A model generated the notes under the pieces. The model saw nothing but the letters and a program-made list of their open reading frames with translations. It was not told the DNA's origin and did no database searches. The translations under genes were made by a program, and so were the position numbers. 64,000 bases of DNA, from positions 24,460,953 through 24,524,952 of the forward strand of contig CM019825.1 in the NCBI GenBank assembly GCA_009763385.1, read 5' to 3'. Each line of letters begins with the position of its first letter. Within the stretch, counting starts at the first letter, position 1. Origin of the DNA: Coix lacryma-jobi var. lacryma-jobi. Lineage: Eukaryota > Streptophyta > Magnoliopsida > Poales > Poaceae. Positions 10,341 to 20,413 of the stretch are shown piece after piece.

Positions 10341-10790
10341 ATAAGGCGAGGAACGCATACCTTGGACGGGCGCATCTAGGATGAACTTACCACGAAGGCG
10401 AGGAACCAGGACTATCAAGCGTCAGATTCACGAAGCCCGCCGTCGCCACGGATGACCGGTGACCGCCGAGTCGACGCAAGCCCATCCGGAAACCTCCCGA
10501 GCGCTCGGTGGACGGATGAAACGAGTTGACGAGGGGAGGGTACTACTGGGTTCAGCGGACGAACCGCGATGTTGCGGTGGCCGCTGGTGGTTCAAACCAA
10601 AACCAGGTGATGGTTGGTCGGAGCAGCGGCGGCTCGGCAAACTTGCGCCGCCGAACTCCCATGGATTGGACAGGCGGGGCCCGCCAGGTGGGCGCTCGAG
10701 GGACAGCCGGCCGGCCCGCCCACCACGCCAACGGATACAGCACGAGAGGAAGATGCTTGACCTGATTTCTGTTTCACCGGTGCAGCAGTT
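10341..10790 (-). other. GC-rich block, possible minus-strand promoter and first exon
   Basis: A CpG-rich island in an AT-rich setting. On the minus strand it ends in two splice-donor-like sites: GTG followed by GTAAGT (plus 10387-10393) and AAG followed by GTATGC (plus 10358-10367). A minus-strand ORF of about 70 codons (10428-10640) resembles nothing I recognise. The pattern fits a 5' untranslated or short coding first exon of a host transcript, perhaps a decayed gene or a non-coding RNA. The inference is weak. Confidence 0.3.
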
Positions 10791-10841
10791 TTTTTTAGAC
10801 TTTTAGGTGCGTACCGTACTGTAATTGAGCTATTAAAAAAA

Positions 10842-11054
10842 TATGCAAACTAGACTTCTGTGCAAACTATGCAAACTCTAATCAAGACCGTAATAATCTA
10901 ATCTGACGGCTGGTAATTTTAGCACTCAAACCTCTCCACTCATGGAGGTGTCATGAGTGGAGGAGTTTGAGTGCTAAAATTACCGGCCATCAGATTAAAT
11001 TTACGTGGTATTGATTAAAGTTTGTATAGTTTGCACAGGAGTCTAGTTTGCATA
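10842..11054. mobile_element. Fold-back MITE, about 213 bp
   Basis: The two halves are inverted copies. The 14-bp ends TATGCAAACTAGAC (10842-10855) and GTCTAGTTTGCATA (11041-11054) are perfect inverses, and a long stem pairs AGCACTCAAAC...CCACTCATG with CATGAGTGG...GTTTGAGTGCT around a 7-bp loop near 10948. No ORF. I could not define a target duplication, so the superfamily is not assigned. Confidence 0.8.
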
Positions 11055-12046
11055 GCATACGTCCCCACTAACAAAAGTTAAGTTCCCTCAAGTGCTATGG
11101 TTGTGAACCATTTTATTCTCCACGTCATTTATATTAGATTTAACTCTAACAATGTCAAATGTGAATATACTATTGATTTTTTTTAACATCTTAATGATTT
11201 TAAATGAAAAAACTCAAAGCTAGAAAGTGATAGATCTTCTCGAGATCTATAATTTTTATATAAAAACTATTTTATTTAATTTTATAAAGAAAAATATGAA
11301 TCCTATTTTTAAGATGCAATATAACTTTATTGCGCTATGAAACCACATACAGTTGTAACATGGAGGTTTAAGCCTACATGGAAAGGTAGGTCTGCTAGCC
11401 AACACGGTGCGTTGTGGGGATAGCTTAAAATAAAAAGCTTCTAAACCCGAACATCCACGAGGGTGAGGACCTTACTTTGTCATTAACAAACACCAACAAA
11501 AAAAATTAAAGATGACAATTTCTACCTAAAACCTGAAACTCGATGGGTAAAAACTCTATTAGACAAGGATATAACTATTTTTTAGTCATGAGTAACTTAA
11601 TCGGAAAGAAGTCTTACCCAACAGGTAATACTGGTAAGGGTGTGAGACTGCGTTAAACCGTGGGTAAATTGAACCTGATTCAATTTACATAAATCTTAGG
11701 TCCAAAGTCACCACCGCACAGCTCAAGCTCAATAATACTCAAATTTTATGTGAACTTTGTTCATGTAGTTGATTTTGTTTGATAAATTTACTATTGATTT
11801 TGTAAATTATGATGTTTTAGTTGGAATTAGAAGCCTAATATATTAATGTATGTTATTTTGACTTACGAACATTTTTGTCCACGGGTACCCATATGAGTAA
11901 GGGTACGAGAAAAAAAACTTTCGAGCATGGGTATGGATAAATTAGTAGGTAAATATTTTTCGTGGATAAAGATATGAGCAATACATACTCAACGAGAAGG
12001 GGACATTTACTATTGGCATCTAAAAAAGATACCCTAGGTTTTCTTT
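11055..12046. other. AT-rich intergenic, no gene identified
   Basis: About 1 kb between the MITE and the CHX promoter. No convincing ORF. The stretch 11570-12000 contains several GGGTA-type words (CGGGTACCCATATGAG, GGGTACGAG, GGGTATGGATAA) like those in degenerate grass DNA-transposon remnants, but I find no paired ends. Confidence 0.35.
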
Positions 12047-12055
12047 TATAAAAAG
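12047..12055 (+). promoter_or_regulatory. Candidate TATA box of the CHX gene
   Basis: TATAAAAAG lies about 350 bp upstream of the chosen ATG. The following 340 bp (12056-12399) becomes GC-rich and would be 5' leader. No other TATA-like word lies closer to the coding start. Confidence 0.4.
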
Positions 12056-12399
12056 ATAGCTTGGATTCATCAATCAAAAAAAATTAAAAAAATCATAATG
12101 GGGACATTGCCTCGGACTCATGACGGAGGTCCTCTATCCCTGGCCAGTGGCCACCTCCATGCCATGGCCCACGTCCAAACCCGCACAACTGGCCCAACGC
12201 GGCAACGCCAACGAACGAAGCAGAAGGGCGCTCCCCCGCCGCCCAAACCTGGCGCATCCCATGGGAGCAGCCCGCCGTGCCCTTCGCACATTCGCCAGCC
12301 GGGGCACGGCCGCTTAACCTTTCCCGCCCGGCCCTGCTCGCAGCCGACGTCGGCATTCGGCACGCCTGCGACCGACCGACCGGCGATCGGTCCGGCGGC

Positions 12400-15062
12400 A
12401 TGGCGCGATCCATCGTTTGCGCCTCAAACGGCTCGGTCAAGAACGTGGCGCTGGACACGCTGTTCCTCATCGTCCTCCAGGCGGCCGTCGTCATCGCGCT
12501 CGGCAAGTTCATACACCTCGGCCTCCGCCGCCACAACCTGCCCAGCGCCACCTCCCAGATCATCGTACGTACGCCGTACGCGTCAATGACTCAATGTCAT
12601 GCATGCACGAATGCAATGCATCGATCGATTAATTCTCGAGTTCATCGGGGCACTACTAGTATTTGCGAATCGAATGCATGGATGCTGCTGCTGTTAATCA
12701 TCAATTCGCGCTCGTTCGGTTTCCAGGCGGGGATCATCGTGGGGTGCCTGGGCCTGCACGACGTGATCGTGCACGTGGACGTGGAGAACGCGGAGGACAC
12801 GTACGGGCGCTACGTGTCGGAGGCGCGCATCTTCTACATGTTCTACGTCGGCCTGGAGGCGGACGTCGCGGCGCTGTGGAACGACATGCGGCGGGCCACC
12901 GTCTTCACGTACGCGAGCGTCGCCACCTGCCTGCTCCTGGCGGCCTTCGTCTCCGGCGGCATGTACGGCAGCATGATGCACACCCCGGTGAGGTCGCCCG
13001 AGCTGCTCGCCGCGGTGCTCATGCTGTCCATCGCCGACACCGCCTCCGTCGACGTCTCGCGGATGGCCAGCGAGATGGGGCTCGCGGCCACGCCCAGCGG
13101 CCGCCTCGTCGTCGCCACGGCGATCGCGACCAACGTCATCTGCATCGTCGGCGAGGGGGTCTTCTCCTGCATGAAGCTGGCCTCCAGCAGGACCCCGGAC
13201 TTCAGCGCCTCGCAGCGGCTGGGGCTGGGCATCCTCGCGCTCCTCAAGGTCGGCCTCGCCGTGTCGCTGCTCCGGCCCGGGGTGGCGTACATCAACCGGC
13301 GCAACGCCGGGCGGCACCGCGTCGGCAACTGGGAGCTGGTGCTGCTGCTCGTCGCCGTCTCGCTCATCGTCAACTTCCCGCAGCGCGTGGGGTTCGACGG
13401 GATGCCGGTGAGCCTCCTGCTGGGGCTGGCGTTCCCGAGGGAGGGCCCCGTGGCGAGGAGCATCATCGACACGCTGGCCTACCCGCTCCACGCCCTCGCG
13501 CTGCCCTTCTATTTCGGCGCCATGGGCATGCGGCTGAACTTCAGCGCCATGTCGGGCGCCATCCTGGTGCCGGCGGTCCTCCTGACGCTGCTCGGCTTGA
13601 TCGGCAAGTGCGCCGGCACCATGGGCGCCGCCAGGTTCCTCAAGATGCCGACCGCCGACGCCCTGCGCTTGGGCGTCCTGCTCAACATCAAAGGCCACGT
13701 CAACATGATCGACATGAGCTTCGCCAGTTCCGAAGGGGTACGGTGGTAGTGCCAGCCCCCCATGTTAAGATTATTGATGGGTCTGAGCAAGACTGATGTG
13801 GCTGCGTTGCGCACGGTGTGCAGATCTGGGCGGAACAGGCGCTGATGGCGATGGTCGTCGGCAGCATGATCAGCACCATCATCGCGGGGCCGGTGTTCGC
13901 CGTGGTGTTCCGCAAGGAGAAAGAGGCGTACGAGTGCAGCCACCAGGCGCTGGAACACATGGCCACGGACGAGGAGCTGCGCATGCTAGCCTGCGTGCAC
14001 GGCGCGCGCGGCGCGCCGGGCATGCTCAGCCTGCTCGAGCTGCTGGCGAGCAAGCCCCGCGCGCAGCCCACCATCAACCTCCTGCACTTCTTCGACGTCG
14101 CGCGCAAGCCCGACGCGCCCAGGCAGTACCACCAGACGGTCCAGGACAGCGAGCACAAGCACATGAGCCGCAGCAAGGACGCCACCACGCAGGTGAACTG
14201 GGCCGTCGACGTGTTCACCTGCGCCACCGGCCTCGGCATCCGCCAGATCGACACCGGTGACCGCGGCAGCGACGTGAACGCCAAGGTCATCCGCCGCTGG
14301 ACGGAGGACGTCCGCGCGGGCATCCTGCTGATTCCCTACTACAAGGAGCAGCACTACGACGGCACCATGGTCTGCCGGCGCGAGGACCGCCGCCAGCTCA
14401 ACCCCACGGTGCTAGAGCGCGCGCCGTGCACCACGGCCATTCTCGCCGACCGCCCGTTCCGGAGAAGCGGCACCAGCTTCCAGCTGCCGTCCAAGATACG
14501 GGCGAGCAACCAGGGCGACGAGAAGGTGACGACCGACGTCGCCGCCGTCTTCCTCGGCGGCCCGGACGACCGCGAGGCCGTCGCCGTCGCCTGCCGCCTC
14601 GCCAAGAACGAGTCCATTAGATTCACAGTCGTGCGCTTCGTGCTCGGCCTCGGCGAAAGCACGGACGACCGCGTCGCGACGGCGGTAGCCGACATCGGCG
14701 GGGAGGTGGCCGTGGTCGTCGACGACCCCGACGAGAAGTGCGTGTCGGAGTTCCAGCGCGAGTACGTGGCGAAGGAGCGCGGGGCGTACGCGGAGAAGGC
14801 GGTAACGGGGCCCATGGACGTGGTGGAGGCACTGCGCGGGCTGGCCGGCGCGTATGCGCTGCTGGTGGCGGGGCGCGGCGGGCGGCAGCCGGCGGAGCTG
14901 GTGGTAGGGCTGGAAGGGTGGACGGAGTGCGCCGAGGTAGGCCCGGTCGGTGAGATCCTGGCCTCTGACGAGTCCCTGGAGATGGGCTCCGTGCTTGTCG
15001 TGCAGCAGAAGACCGTGCCACCGTTCCACATGGACTTGCCGCCGCCAGCTCCGGCGAACTGA
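12400..15062 (+). CDS. Cation/H+ exchanger, CHX (CPA2) family, three exons
   Basis: Exons 12400-12564, 12727-13737 and 13824-15062 join in phase 0 at GT...AG introns of 162 and 86 bp and give about 804 residues, the usual CHX size. Residues 15-430 form the multi-helix Na+/H+ exchanger domain; 440-800 is the soluble C-terminal domain typical of plant CHX proteins. Family role: electroneutral K+ or monovalent cation/H+ exchange at plasma or endomembranes, important in pollen, guard cells and osmotic balance. The Asn-Asp pair expected in the ion-binding helix appears as Thr190-Asn191 (ATAIATNVICI), so transport chemistry may differ. The sequence looks closest to the CHX28-like clade, from memory. 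An upstream in-frame ATG at 12277 exists, but the extension is low-complexity, so 12400 is preferred. Confidence 0.9.
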
Positions 15063-15484
15063 CACCGTGACACACGGTGCCAAATGCACAAACGATCTCA
15101 CAACGGAAAAAAACATAGCTGTGTATACGTAGATGTATACTCGTAGAAACTCGTAGAAGACTAGATTAAAAAAATTGCATGTAAATGAACAGTGTAATCA
15201 ACTTTTGGGGGGAAGAAAAAGATATCGGCCGCTGACTCTGATAAGATTTTAGGGTGTAAAATAAAAATAGTAAACGAAAGGTTGAACTCTATTACGTATA
15301 TTTTCTCTTTTTTTATTCTATAAATATATGTATTTCATATGTAAGAAGATGAAATTGGTTGATGCCTGGGCTGGCCGCCGCTGCCTGGGCTGGCGGCTGG
15401 CCAGCTGCCGCACAACATGGCGCCCGCCTTCTCAGCCTCGTGCCCGTGCTCTGTTCATGTTGCCGCGGGCTCGATGACCGCAGG
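15063..15484. other. CHX 3' flank, host sequence
   Basis: The 420 bp after the CHX stop is AT-rich and probably holds its 3' UTR and polyadenylation region. From about 15360 it becomes GC-rich (repeated CCTGGGCTGGC words) up to the copia insertion point. The host sequence resumes at 47015 after the 31.5-kb nest. Confidence 0.5.
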
Positions 15485-16431
15485 TGTTGCAAATAATAGC
15501 AATTTAGTGATGCATAAATTAATTCTGACAATGAGGAAAAGATAAATAGCATGTATCGTAGATATGTAATCTACCACTAGCAGTATGATCCGATACATAT
15601 CCAGACTATGTATCGCTACTAACACGAAAAACATAAAATAGAGGAACAGTGAGATTGAAGGCATGCTTACAGTGGGGTTGCGAGAAGACGGCGCATACCG
15701 TTGATGAACACCGGCGAAGTCGGCGTAGAGGGAAGAAGACGTCCAGCGAGTAGTCGCGACGGCGCTTCCAAAAAAACTTATACGTCTCCTACCCCGTGCA
15801 GGAACGCGAGGAGACGCAGGCTTCGGAGATCCTGCTCTCTCGGCACCGATGGCACGTCGGCGGCGGGATGGAGTCGACAGCAGCAGCGCAGCACTTTGGG
15901 AGCGGAGGAGGAGAATGTGTCGCATGGAGGACGACGTCTCGTCCTTCTTTTATACACACGCCGCAGTTGTATCTTTAGAAAAAGACAACCGCGTAATCAC
16001 AATATTAATGTGATTGAACCTACCATTAGTGTACGAGTCAATCACCATTAATACGAGAATAATTGTTTGCTAAAACAGACCAGGGCAATTTTCTCCATGC
16101 ATGCAAAAATATCAAGTGGCAAAAGGAAGCCGCGCACCCGCAAGGCCTCGGTCGGACCATTCACGCGCATGTCGTGCGCCCCCGCGCGAGTAGCCACGCC
16201 ACGCCCCGTCCGGCGAGGCGAGGCGAGGCGAGCGAGCGCGCGTGTGGGTTACTTCCTTTGCCTCTCCTCAATAGCTTCAACCAGTTGGAGATAGCTCAAC
16301 TATATAAGCTGGTCCCCTTCCTTTTGGAGTAGCAATGTGGGACTAAAGTCCCCCACCATACCATGCATGTGTGATGGCCCTTTGGAATTTATTTGGAATA
16401 TTTATTTGGGCCAGACCCAAATCTTCTAACA
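15485..16431 (-). repeat. 3' LTR of the outer copia element
   Basis: 947 bp; plus-strand ends TGTTGCAAATAATAG and CTTCTAACA. A TATAAAAG box lies on the minus strand (15947-15954). It matches 46070-47009 over its full length with scattered substitutions and small indels. Confidence 0.9.
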
Positions 16432-16965
16432 ACCCCCACCAGATCCCAGAGGCACTCTTCATCCTCCCTGTACCAAAGTAATGTTAATATACCAGCTATT
16501 CAGTGGAGACCGGTTAAGGTTGAACATCCACCTAGATCGACAAGCTAGACTCGTTCACAACTGCACAATGGACTAGGCCTTGAATTGGCAGTTTGGTGCA
16601 AACGAGCTTCACTTGACGTCTTGACTGATACTAGGCTGCCATTTGCCTACCCCGCGAGTGGAGCGTATACTCCTATTTCACTTCATGAGCTTCTTAGAGA
16701 ATTCTCAAATCTCACAAACTGCGACTAACAGTTAAGCTCACATAGGTGTGTTCTTACACAGATACTCTGTAGGACAGTATCTTGCTATAAAGCCTCAGAA
16801 CACATTAAGACAAAGTCATCCTGCCTTACAGAAATGAGAGTACTGCATCTTCAATGGAGTGGGTTAAGTAAAAGTGTATTCTCCCGTCAACCAGCAGCTT
16901 GTTTTTCCCAGATCCTAATTCATGGGATCTCCGATCACATAGGTTGGGTTACTACTGAGGTTAAC
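16432..16965 (-). other. 3' untranslated part of the outer copia
   Basis: Lies between the end of the RNase H reading frame and the 3' LTR of the minus-strand copia. No coding sequence is visible. The pyrimidine-rich plus strand next to the LTR (ACCCCCACC) gives a polypurine tract on the minus strand. Confidence 0.7.
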
Positions 16966-17884
16966 TCACATGGGTCTCAGTCCCATCTCCTTCGATGCAT
17001 TATCAATCACAGTACGTGATAGTCCTTTGGTAAAGGGATCTGCCAGGTTCTTAGATGTCTGGATGTAGTCCACAGCTATTACTCCGGAGTTTCTCAGTTT
17101 CCTGACAGACTTCAGTCTACGTTTCACATGTTTGTTGGACTTCATATTATCATGTCTATTCTTTACCTTCGTAATAACTGTTTGGTTATCACAGTTTATG
17201 AGAATAGCAGGAATTGGTTTTTCAACCACAAGTAAGTCCATCAACAGTTCTCTTAACCATTCAGCTTCAGTAGAAGCTGTGTCCAGAGCTGCGAGCTCTG
17301 CCTCCATTGTCGATTTTGTAAGTATTGTCTGCTTACAAGATCTCCAAGAGACGGCACCACCTCCTAAAGTGAATATATATCCACTAGTGGCCTTTAGCTC
17401 ATCAGCATCTGTAATCCAATTTGAATCACTATATCCTTCAAGTACACCTGGGTACCCTGAATAGTGAATCACATAGCTCATTGTACCCTTTAGATAGCGC
17501 ATTACTCGATCAATACCACGCCAATGATCATCTCTTGGACTAGATGTGAATCTACTCAACTTGCTTACAGCAAATGAGATGTCAGGGCGGGTTGCGCTAG
17601 CTAAATACATCAATGAGCCAATAATCTGGGAGTATCTTAGTTGATCCTTTCCTAGCCTCCGATTCTTTCGAAGAATTAGACTAGGATCATAGGGTGTTGG
17701 AGAAGGTTTGCTATCCATATAGCCAAAGCGGCTCAAAACCTTTTCCACATAATGAGACTGCAAAAGAGTATCCCATTCTCGCCCTTATTAAGTTTAATAT
17801 TAAGGATTACATCAGCTTCTCCCAAATCCTTCATGTCAAAGTTTTGGGATAAGAATGATTTTACATCATTAATCTCATCGATGC
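16966..17884 (-). pseudogene. Outer copia: RT C-terminus and RNase H
   Basis: The minus strand from 17884 reads RT thumb sequence (DVKSFLSQNFDMKDLGEAD), then LSRFGYMDSKPSPTPYDPS, a copia ATRPDISFAVSKLSRF motif, and RNase H (GYSDSNWITD, GGGAVSWRSCKQTILTKST, EAELAALD). A one-base frame change near 17762 separates the first 40 codons from the rest. The fragment begins exactly at the target duplication of the Sirevirus-like insertion, and its N-terminal continuation is at 34047. Confidence 0.88.
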
Positions 17885-20227
17885 TGTAAGTGCATCTAGC
17901 CCTTAGTGGGTTTTGGTGAATTGAGTGACAACATAATTAAAGGTATAACAAGTTTGCTAAGTATATCAAAGGTTCAACAAGAAAATCAAACTTGATGATA
18001 TTCCACATAGTGTTGAAATGAAGGCCAAAATTGTGTATTGTTGTATTGAAAGATCATGGAAACAATTTTGTTCAAGCAAAAGACAACAATGCAAATAGAG
18101 TTGATGATATGGCTTCTATGTTGTGGGATATCATGGCATCATGAGAAAAGCAAGCATATTTGGCAAATGACAAGTGAGACATGGATTGATGATTTTGGAA
18201 TGGTCTCAACAATGGGTTGCTTTTCATGAGCAAGAAGAGTTTGATAGTGAACTAGCTTTGATCAAGGTTGAAGAATGAATCAAGAATGCATAAGTGAGTA
18301 AATGCCAAGCAAAGGTCAAATGACAAGGACTTAACTCATATTGGATATATGTCATCTCTACATTGGTTTGCTTGTATGGATAAATGTTTGGAGAATCACT
18401 TTGCATTGATTTGATCAAGCTAGAAGTATGAAGATGGAGATTGAAGTGAGTGTTGAGTGTCAAGCCAAAAGGAGAGGATATAAGGAATCGTGAATTGGCT
18501 TGACCATATTAATGATGATCCATATGTGTCTTTATGTGAGTCGAACTAAAGCTTGATTTATCTCAACATTCATATCTACAAGATGTTCAAGCAAGGATCA
18601 CAATATTGAAGAAATGGTTTTCAATGGATGCTCAATATGATGTGACTTGAGTGTGGCTTGATAAGGTGAAGATAGCAAGGAAAGGGCTTCGAGGTACTAA
18701 GCGAGAGTGAAGGTCAAGGAGACCGAGGTACTATGGCTAGAGTGAAGAAGAGAGTACTTGCATTGAGTCGAGGTACTAATCAAGCTATGAGGATTCATAT
18801 TGTGTTGAGGATCAAATCATTAGTGGAAGTGACTTGAAGCCATGGATTGAACTCATATGTGTGGAAATGGTTCAAGTCACATGCTCAATGTGTGCTTGCT
18901 CAAAGAAAGGAGACAAAGATGATTGCAACCTCTTTTGAAGTAATATCAAGAAGAAATGGCATATGAAGACATTGAAGACTCAAGTGGTTAAAATGGTTAT
19001 ATTTTCTTTATCTTGAGTATAGTTATGTCGTACTATCAAGGGGGATGCAATACGAATCATAGACAAGTCTCAAGTGCTCAAACTAACCGAACCCGAGTGC
19101 TAACATGAGAGAAAATACTTAGCACTGCACCTGCACTTGTTGATCTTGGGCTTGTTCTCTGTAGGGTTGGATAGCCCTCGAAACAAGCTTTCCGGAAAGT
19201 CCAAGATCACTGAAATCGGAGTTTGGAGTAAAAAGTTACGGCGTTTTTCGTGAGGTCACCTGTGCTATCTCAGGGAGCTGCGGCAGTGTCGCTCTGTCGA
19301 GCGGCAGTGCCGCTCCCCGGCAGTGCCGGGCTAAGTGCGGCAGTGCCGGGCCTGTACAGCCAGTAACGGCTAGTTTCTGACCTCCAACGGCTAGTTTTGG
19401 GTGTGGGGGGTATATATACCCACCCCACGCCTCCAGAACCTGCTGCTGGTGCCCAAAACACCTCTAACACATCCCAAGCCATTTCAGAGCTCTCCCCAAC
19501 CCTCTCTTGTGAGAGTGACATGCTTAGTGCATGATTAAGTGTTGAGGCTGTGTGATTAAGAGCTAGAGAGCAGATTAGAGCCTTCCAAACCTTGAGCACT
19601 TATCGGGCTTTGTCAATCTTCGTTGTGCATCTTTTACTCTTGGAGGTGAAGCCTCCTAGACGGCTAGGCGTCGCCCGGCGAGCTCCCGTGCTTGTGGTGA
19701 GCAGCGGGATCAGTTTGTAATCCTCTTGTGGAGCTAGTGGAATTACCCCTCACTTCAAGGATTTGGTTCCTTGACTTGAGACCGAGGAAGAGTTGCAAAG
19801 CTCTTGACCTAAGTGGTCATCCTCACCAACGTGGACATAGGCAAGCCTTGGTGGCGAGCTGAACCACGGGATAAATCTTGTGTCTTGTCTTCTATGTTTT
19901 GAATTGCAATATTTGTGTTCCACTCGATCTGCTTGGTTGTGAGTGTTTGTGAGTGCAGGTACTTAGCGAACTTGCTGCTAGTAATCTCCAAACACATCTC
20001 CAAGTTGGCCTTAAGCTATAACCAAAGGCAGAGCTGTTTGTGTGCTCTTTGGGCCGAGCGGCAGTGCTGGGCTCCGAGCAGCAGTGTCGGGCTCCGAGCA
20101 GCAGTACCGGGCTCCGAGCAGCAGTGCCGGGAGCAGCAGTACCGCTCGAGGTTTTAACATCTGGTTGAGCTGATTTTTTTTAACAGACCTATTCACCCCC
20201 CCTCTAGGCGACATCAAGGTCCTTTCA
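17885..20227 (+). repeat. 5' LTR of the Sirevirus-like element
   Basis: 2343 bp. A TATA box (TATATATA, 19411-19418) marks the U3/R region. GC-rich CGGCAGTGCCG-type words cluster at 19270-19350 just before it and at 20050-20150 near the end. The terminal sequence TTCACCCCCCCTCTAGGCG followed by a CCTTTCA end is typical of Sireviruses. Confidence 0.92.
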
Positions 20228-20229
20228 AT

Positions 20230-20241
20230 TGGTATCGGAGC
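20230..20241 (+). other. Primer-binding site, Met-tRNA type
   Basis: TGGTATCGGAGC begins 2 nt after the 5' LTR; one mismatch to the canonical TGGTATCAGAGC. Confidence 0.85.
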
Positions 20242-20413
20242 CTAGGCTCTCCATTACGGGCTTAACCGCCTTGAGAGACGATGTCGACAAGTGAGGAAGT
20301 ATCTCTAGAACTTTTACTTTCCGATGGCTCAAATTATGCATCTTGGTCCGCTAGTGTGCTTACTGTTTTTAGGACCATGGGTCCTCATATCGAGCGGATT
20401 GTTGATGTGAGCA

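Noticed and set aside
12663..13796. 377-codon plus-strand ORF and a 334-codon antisense ORF over CHX exon 2
   Set aside because: They are GC-driven shadows of the true CHX frame, rich in Arg/Ala/Gly with no domain.
18224..18463. 79-codon antisense ORF present twice (also at 32086-32325)
   Set aside because: It is duplicated only because it lies in both LTRs of one element; no coding features.
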